Shown in pieces: positions 51,609-58,633 of a stretch of 64,000 nucleotides of DNA (positions are counted from its first letter, which is position 1; every line of letters starts with the position of its first letter). Both the position numbers and the translations under genes were made by a program. The stretch covers positions 1-64,000 of IMG/VR virus record IMGVR_UViG_3300021964_006878; one strand, given 5' to 3'. This DNA is from a virus. Below the pieces are notes generated by a model, which was given only the letters and a program-made list of their open reading frames with translations, had not been told where the DNA came from and ran no database searches.

Positions 51609-51825
51609 TTTGAATCTCAAGTTTAAGTTTACGAATACCAGTGATGAAATAACCAAAGTCCCTGGTTTCTGTGATGGGTTTTGTCTCACCACATACACCA
51701 CACTTTGATTCATACACAGATGAACATCCTACAGAATAAACTCCATACTTATGTCCACAATCAAAACAAGTGTTGTAGGCAGTTTCAAGTTTCTTAAGTA
51801 GGGTCTTTTTTTCTTTGATGGTCAT
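51589..51825 (-). CDS. Zinc-ribbon microprotein (78 aa)
   Basis: The start is MTIKEKKTLLKKLETAYNTC. Three Cys pairs or singles follow: CFDCGHKYG, a single Cys in VGCSSVY, and CGVCGETKP. The first and last pairs can form a zinc ribbon. It may bind nucleic acid or a protein. It lies in the purine/PPP operon. Function unknown. Confidence 0.6.
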   Translation of the reverse strand: MTIKEKKTLLKKLETAYNTCFDCGHKYGVYSVGCSSVYESKCGVCGETKPITETRDFGYFITGIRKLKLEIQNETSHP

Positions 51826-51827
51826 TA

Positions 51828-52058
51828 TTAAAATCTCCAAGTGCGTTCCAGTAATCCAATATTCAATCCAAACTTATAAACACTAAACAAAATAGAAATT
51901 AGATTGCCCATACCAGATTGGATTTGAAGAAAAGGCCAAACAGGATACTCATACCAATGTGCTGATGCTTGAAAAAGTGCCCATCGTTTGGTGAATAATA
52001 CTTGGACATACCAATCTTGTCCAAAATCACAATCACGGGTGAACTTAATTAGTTTCAT
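51828..52058 (-). CDS. Hypothetical aromatic-rich protein (76 aa)
   Basis: The protein begins MKLIKFTRDCDFGQDWYVQV and is rich in Trp, Phe and Tyr (RWALFQASAHWYEYPVWPFL). It ends GLNIGLLERTWRF. Perhaps membrane-associated. Its ATG overlaps the upstream stop. Function unknown. Confidence 0.6.
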   Translation of the reverse strand: MKLIKFTRDCDFGQDWYVQVLFTKRWALFQASAHWYEYPVWPFLQIQSGMGNLISILFSVYKFGLNIGLLERTWRF

Positions 52059-52318
52059 GTTTCATATCCGTAATACTTCTCGTTGTAGTATGGGTTGCTG
52101 TTTATAAAGAACGACTTAATAAACTCTTCTTTACTTTCTTTCTTTGGTGGCACATAGTACATCTCCAACCATCCTTTATTGATGAGCTCAAAGAAACTTG
52201 GTTCCCACGATGCTAATGAGTTTAATGGATCAAACCTTTCACTGATTGCTAACCACCAAGTATCATACCAGTCTCCACCAAATCTAAAACGGATCTTGTC
52301 AAGTTGTTCTTCGGTCAT
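52055..52318 (-). CDS. Hypothetical protein (87 aa)
   Basis: The protein begins MTEEQLDKIRFRFGGDWYDT and has WEPSFFELINKGWLEMYYVP, then basic/acidic helix. The ATG overlaps the purC stop (ATGA). No known domain; translational coupling to purC is visible. Confidence 0.6.
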   Translation of the reverse strand: MTEEQLDKIRFRFGGDWYDTWWLAISERFDPLNSLASWEPSFFELINKGWLEMYYVPPKKESKEEFIKSFFINSNPYYNEKYYGYET

Positions 52319-53013
52319 TGGATTGCAAGTGGTTGTAGTCTATCTAGAATCTCACGATAGGCAGGTACAATATCTCCTTCATCCTTTCGGAATAGGTCTT
52401 TATCAAATCTTTCATCACTACCAATCTTCCATAGTCTCATACTATCAGGACTAATTTCATCGGCAAGATACAAATCACCATGAGCATCATAACCATACTC
52501 AACTTTAAAATCTACAAGGTCAACGCCCATGATGTAAAACATCTGACGTAAGAAATCATTGATACGCAATGTCATCTCAATGAAAGGTTCAGGATCATAT
52601 CCCATCAGACGCACACGGTCAGGGGTGAGTAGAGGATCATGCTTGCTATCATCCTTCAGGAAGAATTCTACAATAGGATGTGGTAGTGGAGAACCTTCTA
52701 CTAAAGTTGTTTCTCTTACAATAGATCCAGCAGCACGATTCCTACAAATAACTTCTAGAGGAACAATTTCTACCTTCTTACAGATCATCTTGTTAGCACC
52801 AACCATATTAATATAATGAGTTGGAATAAGTTCTTTGGAAAGTTTCTCAAAAATGATAGATGAAATACTGCAGCAAAGAGATCCTTTTCCTAAAGGATGA
52901 TCAACCATCTCACCATTGCCAGCAGTTACCTTATCATGATACTCAATGATGACTTGCTGTGCATCGTCACCTGCGTATACCGTCTTTACCTTTCCTTCTG
53001 TAATTACTTCCAT
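52315..53013 (-). CDS. purC: SAICAR synthetase PurC (232 aa)
   Basis: The protein begins MEVITEGKVKTVYAGDDAQQ. Later conserved blocks are VEIVPLEVICRNRAAGSIVR and YDAHGDLYLADEISPDSMRLW (given here in part: LADEISPDSMRLW). Purine synthesis step 7: CAIR + Asp + ATP to SAICAR. Length fits bacterial PurC (~237). It lies between purS and purM in one operon. Confidence 0.95.
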   Translation of the reverse strand: MEVITEGKVKTVYAGDDAQQVIIEYHDKVTAGNGEMVDHPLGKGSLCCSISSIIFEKLSKELIPTHYINMVGANKMICKKVEIVPLEVICRNRAAGSIVRETTLVEGSPLPHPIVEFFLKDDSKHDPLLTPDRVRLMGYDPEPFIEMTLRINDFLRQMFYIMGVDLVDFKVEYGYDAHGDLYLADEISPDSMRLWKIGSDERFDKDLFRKDEGDIVPAYREILDRLQPLAIQ

Positions 53014-53207
53014 TAATTAACCTCAGATTTGTATGTAATAGTAATTTGATTATATACTTCATCTCTATTGTCGCTGTTGTAAACATGACAACTTTCCATC
53101 TTAGCATCTAATAATCTCACCACATTATCTAGTTGCCATTTAGCAGCATACTCTTTAAATTCAGGAGTGATACCTATCTTATTAGATCCTGGTGTGTTAA
53201 ATTCCAT
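53013..53207 (-). CDS. Hypothetical protein (64 aa)
   Basis: The protein begins MEFNTPGSNKIGITPEFKEY and contains AAKWQLDNVVRLLDAKMESC. It is an all-helix/short beta protein lacking known motifs. It abuts purS and purC by 1 bp on each side. Function unknown. Confidence 0.6.
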   Translation of the reverse strand: MEFNTPGSNKIGITPEFKEYAAKWQLDNVVRLLDAKMESCHVYNSDNRDEVYNQITITYKSEVN

Positions 53208-53482
53208 TACTCAATACCTTTAGGAAATTCTTCAATCTCAGTCAGTTCGTAGTCCCAGTCTTCCATGACTGTATTGGCAAGAAATCTATCAGATAGCATT
53301 TCAAGTTCCTTCTCAGCATACTCTCTGCTCTCTGCTTCTAACCAAATATCAATCACCTTACCTAGTCTAAGTTTCTTGATATTTAACTCAGACAATCTCT
53401 TACAGGCATCTCTCACGGCATTACCAGGAGAGTCATCAACCTGTGATCTCAGACGGACAAATACAAGTGCTTTAAACTTCAT
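53207..53482 (-). CDS. purS: FGAM synthetase subunit PurS (91 aa)
   Basis: The protein begins MKFKALVFVRLRSQVDDSPG, followed by NAVRDACKRLSELNIKKLRL and GKVIDIWLEA. The pattern VxxRxxxxDSPGNAVxxACxRL..LG(I/x)xKLRLGKxIDI resembles PurS (V-x-V...D-x-x-G-x-A-V...L-G). PurS bridges PurL and PurQ in FGAM synthetase, step 4. The partners are not in this window. It overlaps the next ORF by ATGA. Confidence 0.85.
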   Translation of the reverse strand: MKFKALVFVRLRSQVDDSPGNAVRDACKRLSELNIKKLRLGKVIDIWLEAESREYAEKELEMLSDRFLANTVMEDWDYELTEIEEFPKGIE

Positions 53483-53643
53483 GCTTGTTCCCTCTCATCA
53501 AGTGCTTCATTGATAATCTGCTTCAACTCTTCACGTTCTTCTGGTGTGAAGATTGTACGGATTTTCACTGGCATCGGTTCATAGCTACTTGGTTTCTTTG
53601 ATTTACCAGGAAGACTCATGCCTTGAGTATCAATTTTGTCCAT
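53479..53643 (-). CDS. Hypothetical small protein (54 aa)
   Basis: The protein begins MDKIDTQGMSLPGKSKKPSS and continues EPMPVKIRTIFTPEERE then ELKQIINEALDEREQA. A disordered start is followed by a charged helix. It overlaps the next gene (53630) by 14 bp and purS by ATGA. Function unknown. Confidence 0.6.
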   Translation of the reverse strand: MDKIDTQGMSLPGKSKKPSSYEPMPVKIRTIFTPEEREELKQIINEALDEREQA

Positions 53644-53779
53644 TGTTCTTTTTCACCCAGCAAGGTTTACATAACGAATTTGTCCAACTACCACCAGGTG
53701 CTTGGTGTCCTACTTGAGGTGTTTGATTCGCTGGCACCATTTTACCACACCCAACGCATTTTGTCTCCCACATTTCCAT
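53630..53779 (-). CDS. Zinc-ribbon microprotein (49 aa)
   Basis: Four Cys in two CxxC pairs: CVGCG (8-11) and CKPC (37-40). They are joined by a Pro/Gln/Gly-rich loop (QTPQVGHQAPGGSW). This is a minimal zinc-ribbon arrangement. It may bind RNA polymerase, DNA or tRNA. ATG at 53779, with ATGTGG six bases later as an alternative. Function unknown. Confidence 0.6.
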   Translation of the reverse strand: MEMWETKCVGCGKMVPANQTPQVGHQAPGGSWTNSLCKPCWVKKNNGQN

Positions 53780-53781
53780 AA

Positions 53782-54012
53782 TTACTTTTTGCGGGTTTTT
53801 ATTTCATTGCAAATTTCTGTGATTTCAGATTCAAAATAATTCCTATCTCTTTTTATTAGATCCCGAATATTGATACTAGTTACATAATTATAATTATGAA
53901 TATCATTTTTGATATCATATTCCAATTTATGAATACGATATCCAAGTTTACGCATTTTAAAATATAAAATACAAATTATAACAACAAGAAATCCTATTGC
54001 GTAGTTGATCAT
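53782..54012 (-). CDS. Membrane-anchored coiled-coil protein (76 aa)
   Basis: One N-terminal membrane segment, YAIGFLVVIICILYF (~4-18), precedes a long charged helix (MRKLGYRIHKLEYDIKN) with heptad spacing. A type like this is seen in phage spanins and host membrane effectors, but no specific identity. A terminator lies directly upstream. Function unknown. Confidence 0.6.
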   Translation of the reverse strand: MINYAIGFLVVIICILYFKMRKLGYRIHKLEYDIKNDIHNYNYVTSINIRDLIKRDRNYFESEITEICNEIKTRKK

Positions 54013-54038
54013 TAAAAAAGAGGGTCCTTAACCCCCTT
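54013..54038 (-). terminator. Intrinsic terminator
   Basis: On the minus strand the stem AAGGGGG/CCCTCTT, with one G-U pair, is followed by six Ts. It ends the 54045-54263 transcript just before the ATG at 54012, so some read-through must occur or the start lies close by. Confidence 0.65.
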
Positions 54039-54044
54039 ATTATA

Positions 54045-54263
54045 TCACTGATTGTTCTGCTTGTAAAGGTCTTCAAGTCTTTCTCTACTGAGATCAACAT
54101 ACATCAACTCTTCACCTGCTTGTGGTGCCTCGGGATGCTTTGGTTTGGGAGGATTCCTCATCTCTACGTTAATAGATTGAATGTTACTCCACATCATAGC
54201 AAACGCAGCACCAGCAATGAGAGCAAAGCATACACCGTAAACAAAAACAAGATAGTGATTCAT
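54045..54263 (-). CDS. Small membrane protein (72 aa)
   Basis: A membrane segment at ~4-26 (YLVFVYGVCFALIAGAAFAM) is followed by a Pro-rich linker (RNPPKPKHPEAPQAG) and a charged helix ending LEDLYKQNNQ. Possibly a host membrane effector or spanin-like component. It lies upstream of a terminator. Function unknown. Confidence 0.65.
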   Translation of the reverse strand: MNHYLVFVYGVCFALIAGAAFAMMWSNIQSINVEMRNPPKPKHPEAPQAGEELMYVDLSRERLEDLYKQNNQ

Positions 54264-54268
54264 AGTAG

Positions 54269-54460
54269 TTATTTGTTGTTTTTACATGATAGTCCATAAT
54301 AATAAATCTTATTGTGATTGTTCTGCCCCATTCGATAAGGAAACATTTCTTCTGCTCTTTCCTTTATCTGAAGTTCAGTTAAGTTTGGTGCCTCATAACA
54401 AATCGTAGACATGTAATAAGACATTCCTGCTGCTAATAAGAAAGACATAAAACTTATCAT
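54269..54460 (-). CDS. Small membrane/exported protein (63 aa)
   Basis: A hydrophobic N-terminus (MISFMSFLLAAGMSYYMSTI) is followed by a Leu/Glu-rich helix (LTELQIKERAEEMFPYRMG). One Cys pair, in TICYEA and GLSCKN, might form a disulphide if exported. It is the first gene after the 54.47 kb promoter. Function unknown. Confidence 0.6.
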   Translation of the reverse strand: MISFMSFLLAAGMSYYMSTICYEAPNLTELQIKERAEEMFPYRMGQNNHNKIYYYGLSCKNNK

Positions 54461-54466
54461 AATTTA

Positions 54467-54495
54467 ATTATCTATAATAAAAGCACCCCTGTAAA
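54467..54495 (-). promoter_or_regulatory. Host-type promoter TTTACA-17-GATAAT built on a terminator
   Basis: TTTACA (54490-54495) is the whole 6-nt loop of the terminator hairpin. GATAAT (54467-54472) lies 17 bp downstream. It can start the transcript of 54460-47.8 kb. Confidence 0.6.
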
Positions 54496-54503
54496 GGAGT
54501 GCT
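54476..54503 (-). terminator. Intrinsic terminator with -35 box in its loop
   Basis: The stem AGCACTCC/GGGGTGCT with loop TTTACA is followed by TTTTATTAT on the minus strand. It ends the homing endonuclease transcript (stop at 54524). Confidence 0.75.
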
Positions 54504-54523
54504 GTGACGGTTTGGGAAGTGGT

Positions 54524-55087
54524 TTAGAGTGCTTCCAGATTTTCTACCAGTGTTTTGAGTTCTGTAAGTGTGGCATCATTCTTGAGAGTATTAGCCCTAT
54601 AACTTATTACCCAGATATTATCAGGAGTATATCCTTTTCCAGGAACTTTTTGATCTAAACTTGGATTTCTTGGGTCTGTCTTATCACTTGTAGATACTAA
54701 TGGTATTCCAAGTAAAGGACAAACTTCTGGTATTACAATATCATCCATAGAGATTGTAAAGGGTATACCTTTTTTCTTTGCTCTGTGTTGAGCATTATGA
54801 TACATCTTATATCTACGGTCGTCTCGTTTGAGAGTTCCTTCAGGTTTCTTTTTAGTTTTATTGAAGGTAATTGTAGTTTCTCTTCTAACACACCCACAAC
54901 TTGTAGTTCTTCCAGTCGTTAATCCACTTCTGTCACAAGTTTTTTCTCCACCACATTCACATTTACAAGTTGCATATACTCTGGTTTTTCCACTCTTTAA
55001 AATAACTTCTTCTTTTAAAACAGTAAGTTTTCCAAACTTCTCATCAACTAAAGCACCACAAGGTTTTGATTTATTATTTAATCCCAT
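54524..55087 (-). CDS. Homing endonuclease downstream of psbD (187 aa)
   Basis: N-terminal zinc module CKCECGGEKTCD ending TSCGC is like the genes at 44762 and 59938. The C-terminal nuclease part has IVIPEVCPLLGIPLVS, then PSLDQKVPGKGYTPDNIWVI, then RANTLKNDATLTEL. This matches 59938 closely. A Vsr/HNH-like fold related to the cyanophage endonuclease near psbA in S-PM2 is likely. It is inserted after psbD with its own exact TATAAATA promoter. In this copy, the expected DRID (seen at 59938) is DQKV, so catalytic competence is open. Confidence 0.8.
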   Translation of the reverse strand: MGLNNKSKPCGALVDEKFGKLTVLKEEVILKSGKTRVYATCKCECGGEKTCDRSGLTTGRTTSCGCVRRETTITFNKTKKKPEGTLKRDDRRYKMYHNAQHRAKKKGIPFTISMDDIVIPEVCPLLGIPLVSTSDKTDPRNPSLDQKVPGKGYTPDNIWVISYRANTLKNDATLTELKTLVENLEAL

Positions 55088-55112
55088 GACACGAACTATG
55101 AATAACTATTAT

Positions 55113-55120
55113 TATTTATA
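55113..55120 (-). promoter_or_regulatory. Late promoter TATAAATA of the psbD-flanking endonuclease
   Basis: An exact TATAAATA on the minus strand lies 25 bp upstream of the ATG at 55087, just below the psbD terminator. Confidence 0.75.
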
Positions 55121-55146
55121 TAATATCATACTCTGGGTCTTATGTA

Positions 55147-55171
55147 AATAAAAAAGACCCCGAAGGGTCTT
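55147..55171 (-). terminator. Terminator of psbD
   Basis: The stem AAGACCC/GGGTCTT with loop TTCG is followed by a T-run on the minus strand. It lies 5 bp after the psbD stop. Confidence 0.85.
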
Positions 55172-55176
55172 GAGTA

Positions 55177-56235
55177 TCAAAGAGCATTTCCTCTTGGAAG
55201 GATCTCCTCAATTACAGGAAAGTTTTCGTGTGGTTGGTCAATAGTCATCATCCATTCACGGAGGCCATTGTTCAACAAAATATTTTTCGTGTAGAAAGTT
55301 TCGTATGAAGCGTCCTCTGCTGCTCTAATCTCTTGACTCACAAAATCATAGGCACGAAGATTAAAAGCAAGCCCAATGATCCCAATAGAGGAGACCCAAA
55401 GACCCATGACAGGAACAAAAAGCATAAGGAAATGAAGAAACCGCTTATTGCTAAACGCAATCCCGAAGATTTGCGACCAGAAACGGTTCGCAGTAACCAT
55501 CGAATAGGTCTCCTCCTCCTGAGTGGAATCGAACGCTTTAAATGTGTTTGCCTGTTCTCCATCTTCATACAATGTATTTTCTACTGTGACACCATGGATA
55601 GCACTGAGTAGTGCTCCTCCTAGTATACCAGCAACTCCCATCATATGGAAGGGGTTGAGGGTCCAGTTGTGGAAACCCTGAAGGAACAATAGGAATCTAA
55701 AGATTGCTGCTACCCCGAAACTAGGTGCAAAGAACCATGAAGACTGACCCAGTGGATAGATAAGGAATACACTGACAAAAACAGCAATAGGACCAGAGAA
55801 CGCAATAGCATTGTAAGGACGGATACCAATCAGGCGAGCAAGTTCAAACTGTCGAAGCATGAAACCAATGAGAGCAAAGGCTCCGTGGAGTGCCACAAAA
55901 TTCCAGAGTCCCCCAAGTTGGCACCAGCGTTGAAAGTCCCCTTGAGACTCAGGACCCCAAAGTAGCAAAAGAGAATGACCCATAGCGTCAGCAGGCGTCG
56001 AGACAGCTGCCGTAAGAAAGTTAGCACCCTCAAGATAGGAAGAAGCAAGACCATGGGTGTACCAACTCGTAACAAAAGATGTGCCAGTAAGCCAACCGCC
56101 AATGGCAAGATAAGCAGTGGGAAGAAGTAAGAGTCCAGACCAACCCACAAAGACAAAGCGATCCCGTTTAAGCCAGTCATCCAGGACATCAAACCATCCC
56201 CTCCCTTGTTGCTGTGATAATGTTGATGTTGTCAC
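55177..56235 (-). CDS. psbD: Photosystem II D2 protein PsbD (352 aa)
   Basis: It is full length (352) and has all five membrane helices. Start is a GTG preceded by AGGAGG, overlapping the TAG of the previous gene. Typical D2 sequence: [40 protein letters not shown], and [20 protein letters not shown] with the chlorophyll/iron His. The C-terminus ends [10 protein letters not shown] as in cyanobacteria. It forms the reaction centre heterodimer with D1. The phage supplies both, which keeps photosynthesis running while host D1/D2 decay. Confidence 0.98.
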   Translation of the reverse strand: MTTSTLSQQQGRGWFDVLDDWLKRDRFVFVGWSGLLLLPTAYLAIGGWLTGTSFVTSWYTHGLASSYLEGANFLTAAVSTPADAMGHSLLLLWGPESQGDFQRWCQLGGLWNFVALHGAFALIGFMLRQFELARLIGIRPYNAIAFSGPIAVFVSVFLIYPLGQSSWFFAPSFGVAAIFRFLLFLQGFHNWTLNPFHMMGVAGILGGALLSAIHGVTVENTLYEDGEQANTFKAFDSTQEEETYSMVTANRFWSQIFGIAFSNKRFLHFLMLFVPVMGLWVSSIGIIGLAFNLRAYDFVSQEIRAAEDASYETFYTKNILLNNGLREWMMTIDQPHENFPVIEEILPRGNAL

Positions 56236-56498
56236 TATTTAAACCCTCCTTTTAGATTTTTTTGTTTTTTGTTTTTAATATCCAAAACTTCTATATGAGA
56301 TTTGAATACTGTTGGAAGATTAAACCATTCTTCTTGTGCTCGTTCATAACCCTCAAAGATTTTACTTTGACCGTCTGAATACACAAATCGGTAGTGATGT
56401 CTATCATATGGTGTGTCAGAAGTTTGAGCAAACCATTTCGGTAGTTCTGGTAAGACATCATCCAAGATTCTTTCTTCTGGATCTAATTTTCCATTCAT
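56235..56498 (-). CDS. Hypothetical protein between psbA and psbD (87 aa)
   Basis: The protein begins [20 protein letters not shown] and has [20 protein letters not shown], ending Lys-rich. No membrane segment, so not a photosystem subunit. It overlaps psbD start by 1 bp and carries the psbD ribosome-binding site in its last codons. A terminator separates it from psbA. Function unknown. Confidence 0.65.
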   Translation of the reverse strand: MNGKLDPEERILDDVLPELPKWFAQTSDTPYDRHHYRFVYSDGQSKIFEGYERAQEEWFNLPTVFKSHIEVLDIKNKKQKNLKGGFK

Positions 56499-56531
56499 GA
56501 GAATAAGTAATTAAACTTAACATTTGTAAGT

Positions 56532-56559
56532 AAAAAAAGAGGGGATCCGAAGACCCCCT
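56532..56559 (-). terminator. Terminator of psbA
   Basis: The stem AGGGGGTC/GATCCCCT with UUCG tetraloop is followed by seven Ts on the minus strand. It lies 28 bp after the psbA stop. Confidence 0.85.
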
Positions 56560-56586
56560 TGCTTCCTATTAATTATAGCAGATATA

Positions 56587-57666
56587 TCAACCAACTGTGG
56601 GTGCAATTAAGGCCACAGGTGTGGACTCTACTGCTGCCAAATCAAGTGGGAAGTTGTGTGCGTTTCTCTCGTGCATCACCTCCATACCAAGTCCTGCTCG
56701 GTTAAGAACGTCTGCCCAAGTGTTAAGAACTCTACCCTGTCCGTCGATAACAGACTGGTTGAAGTTAAATCCATTCAAATTGAATGCCATGGTGCTTACG
56801 CCCAGTGCGGTGAACCAGATACCAACAACAGGCCATGCAGCAAGGAAGAAGTGCAATGAGCGTGAGTTGTTGAATGAAGCGTATTGGAAGATCAAACGAC
56901 CAAAGTAACCGTGAGCGGCAACAATGTTGTATGTCTCTTCTTCTTGTCCGAACTTGTAACCATAGTTCTGTGACTCAGTTTCAGTCGTCTCACGGACGAG
57001 TGAAGATGTAACCAAAGAACCGTGCATCGCTGAGAACAATGAACCACCGAAGACACCAGCCACTCCAAGCATGTGGAAGGGGTGCATCAGGATGTTGTGC
57101 TCTGCTTGGAAGACAAGCATGTAGTTGAATGTACCACTGATACCCAAAGGCATCGCATCAGAGAATGAACCTTGACCGAAAGGATAGACGAGGAATACAG
57201 CAGATGCTGCTGCTACTGGAGCAGAGTATGCTACACAGATCCATGGACGCATACCTAAGCGGTAAGAAAGTTCCCACTCACGTCCCATATAAGCATAGAT
57301 GCCGATAAGGAAGTGGAAGACTACGAGTTGGAAAGGACCACCGTTATACAGCCACTCATCAAGAGATGCTGCTTCCCAGATGGGATAGAAGTGAAGACCA
57401 ATTGCGTTGGAGGATGGGACAACAGCACCAGAGATGATGTTGTTACCGTACATGAGTGAACCAGCAACTGGTTCGCGGATACCGTCAATATCGACGGGGG
57501 GTGCTGCTACAAAAGCAACGATGAAACAGATGGTTGCCGCCAACAGAGTTGGGATCATCAGCACACCAAACCAACCGACATAGAGACGATTGTTGGTAGA
57601 TGTAACCCACTCGCAGAATTGTTCCCACGAAGAGGTTGATTGTTGTCTAGAAAGAGTTGAAGCCAT
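56587..57666 (-). CDS. psbA: Photosystem II D1 protein PsbA (359 aa)
   Basis: The start is the ATG of [20 protein letters not shown] (57666) rather than an upstream ATG 12 bases earlier. The protein has D1 features: the D-E loop [20 protein letters not shown], the sensor [15 protein letters not shown], and the C-terminal processing site [16 protein letters not shown]. It is intact and intron-free. D1 turns over fastest under light, so phage copies support photosynthesis during infection. A long leader (about 160 nt) with a hairpin, a consensus host promoter and an exact late promoter precede it, so it can be transcribed early and late. Confidence 0.98.
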   Translation of the reverse strand: MASTLSRQQSTSSWEQFCEWVTSTNNRLYVGWFGVLMIPTLLAATICFIVAFVAAPPVDIDGIREPVAGSLMYGNNIISGAVVPSSNAIGLHFYPIWEAASLDEWLYNGGPFQLVVFHFLIGIYAYMGREWELSYRLGMRPWICVAYSAPVAAASAVFLVYPFGQGSFSDAMPLGISGTFNYMLVFQAEHNILMHPFHMLGVAGVFGGSLFSAMHGSLVTSSLVRETTETESQNYGYKFGQEEETYNIVAAHGYFGRLIFQYASFNNSRSLHFFLAAWPVVGIWFTALGVSTMAFNLNGFNFNQSVIDGQGRVLNTWADVLNRAGLGMEVMHERNAHNFPLDLAAVESTPVALIAPTVG

Positions 57667-57716
57667 TGTTTTGAACAAAAAAGTAAGACCATCAGGGAAT
57701 GGTGGAGTTACTATTT

Positions 57717-57737
57717 CCCAGACACCCTAAGTCTGGG
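57717..57737 (-). other. Hairpin in the psbA 5' leader
   Basis: The stem CCCAGAC/GTCTGGG with a 7-nt loop is located 51 bp upstream of the psbA ATG. No U-tract follows, so it is not a terminator. It could affect leader stability or translation. Confidence 0.5.
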
Positions 57738-57830
57738 ATATGAAAGACTGTTGTTTAGACACGCTGTTTAGTCTTGGTAAGGCGTGTTACAAATGGTTAA
57801 GAAATGTGTTGGTTCCGTAACCTCTCGACT

Positions 57831-57838
57831 TATTTATA
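57831..57838 (-). promoter_or_regulatory. Late promoter TATAAATA of psbA
   Basis: An exact TATAAATA on the minus strand overlaps the -10 of the host-type promoter by three bases. Confidence 0.75.
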
Positions 57839-57864
57839 ATACCACTGTTTTGGGTCTCTGTCAA
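57836..57864 (-). promoter_or_regulatory. Host-type promoter of psbA (TTGACA-17-TATTAT)
   Basis: TTGACA (57859-57864) and TATTAT (57836-57841) are 17 bp apart. The leader to the ATG is about 160 nt. Confidence 0.8.
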
Positions 57865-57868
57865 CCCC

Positions 57869-58030
57869 CTAGTACCGATATTCTTGAATTCTATCCAAGA
57901 CTCGATTGAGATACTTGTGTGCTAGATCCTTTTCTTTCTGCCAAACCGATTTCGATTCTCCGTCAACCTCATGCTTGAGTTTGAGAACATGGCATATCAG
58001 TTCATCTTTGTTCAATTGATTCTTTGGCAT
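57869..58030 (-). CDS. Small conserved-type protein (53 aa)
   Basis: The protein begins MPKNQLNKDELICHVLKLKH and continues with EKDLAHKYLNRVLDRIQEY. Highly charged helical protein; I recall similar short ORFs next to psbA in cyanomyoviruses. The psbA -35 box lies 4 bp past its stop. Function unknown. Confidence 0.65.
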   Translation of the reverse strand: MPKNQLNKDELICHVLKLKHEVDGESKSVWQKEKDLAHKYLNRVLDRIQEYRY

Positions 58031-58036
58031 ATTACA

Positions 58037-58076
58037 AAAAAAGACCTTACTCAGTATATAGAGTAAAGTCTTTTTT
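58037..58076. terminator. Bidirectional terminator
   Basis: Stem with A-run AAAAAAGAC on one side and GTCTTTTTT on the other, continued by TTACTC/GAGTAA after one mismatch; 8-nt loop. It ends the hli operon. Confidence 0.75.
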
Positions 58077-58081
58077 GTCTG

Positions 58082-58207
58082 TTATTGGATTGGGTTTTGT
58101 GCTGGTATCAACATACCACCATCAAAATGGTCATCGTCATCAACATCTTCTGTAAGCACTGAATGAATTATAAAAGCACCCAACATAAAGGTTGCTAATA
58201 ACATCAT
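58082..58207 (-). CDS. Membrane microprotein (41 aa)
   Basis: The protein begins MMLLATFMLGAFIIHSVLTE (one membrane segment at ~2-18) and continues with a very acidic tail (DVDDDDHFDGG). ATG overlaps the hli stop (ATGA). It lies last in the hli operon, so photosynthetic membrane location is a fair guess. Function unknown. Confidence 0.65.
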   Translation of the reverse strand: MMLLATFMLGAFIIHSVLTEDVDDDDHFDGGMLIPAQNPIQ

Positions 58208-58314
58208 CAAAATATGCCCGGAATCAATTGACCTGTGGTTGCATATGCTCCGATTGCTGCAATGACTCCAATCATTGCTGCCCAACCGTTAATACGTTCT
58301 GCTCTTTCGTTCAT
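58207..58314 (-). CDS. hli: High-light inducible protein, short (35 aa)
   Basis: The 35-residue protein is almost entirely the Hli motif: ERINGWAAMIGVIAAIGAYA then TTGQLIPGIF. The chlorophyll-binding ExxNGxxAMxG and the C-terminal TGQxxPGxF are intact. Hli proteins bind chlorophyll/carotenoid and protect photosystem II under stress. ATG overlaps the upstream stop (ATGA). It is too short for standard gene callers with a length cut-off. Confidence 0.9.
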   Translation of the reverse strand: MNERAERINGWAAMIGVIAAIGAYATTGQLIPGIF

Positions 58315-58547
58315 GAGTTTTCTCCTAGTTTAAGATAAAATTGAGTTTGGTCTTTTGGTAACTTTGGTGAAGGATCATAGATCGAACTATCACCATATGT
58401 TTTGTGGTCTTTATATCCAACCATACGTCCTTTCGTATTTTGGATTGCTCCCATCATAGCAATAATCAGGAAGATTGCAGGCGGTCCTATAATAAGGGCA
58501 CCACCAATTACATAATAAGTAAGGAGTTCAGCAATAGAAGTTTCCAT
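58311..58547 (-). CDS. Membrane protein in hli operon (78 aa)
   Basis: One strong membrane segment at ~10-33 (TYYVIGGALIIGPPAIFLII) is followed by AMMGAIQNTKGRMVGYKDHK and an acidic/polar tail. The start is the ATG overlapping the previous stop (TGATG). Function unknown; it is in one operon with two hli genes. Confidence 0.7.
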   Translation of the reverse strand: METSIAELLTYYVIGGALIIGPPAIFLIIAMMGAIQNTKGRMVGYKDHKTYGDSSIYDPSPKLPKDQTQFYLKLGENS

Positions 58548-58633
58548 CAATAAGTTTCAGATAAGTTTTCAATAGAGAAGCAAAGTAAGACAAGAAATGC
58601 AATGCTTGTCATGGTAAAAACAAATTCAATCAT
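58547..58633 (-). CDS. Single-span membrane micropeptide (28 aa)
   Basis: The ORF of 28 codons begins MIEFVFTMTSIAFLVLLCFS and ends IENLSETY. It overlaps both neighbours by TGATG, which strongly supports translation. One membrane helix with a short polar end resembles the build of small photosystem and cytochrome subunits, but no family match is visible. Confidence 0.6.
   Translation of the reverse strand: MIEFVFTMTSIAFLVLLCFSIENLSETY

Noticed and set aside
54013-54045. A third -35-in-loop promoter at the 54.0 kb terminator
   Set aside because: The loop reads TTAAGGA and no -10 is present at 16-18 bp; the next ATG follows immediately.
56587-57666. Intron in psbA as found in S-PM2
   Set aside because: The D1 frame is continuous over 359 residues without interruption.
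58547-58633. Assignment of the 28-residue peptide to a known photosystem or cytochrome b6f subunit
   Set aside because: Size and topology fit, but no signature of PsbT, PsbI, PetN, PetL or PsaM is present.
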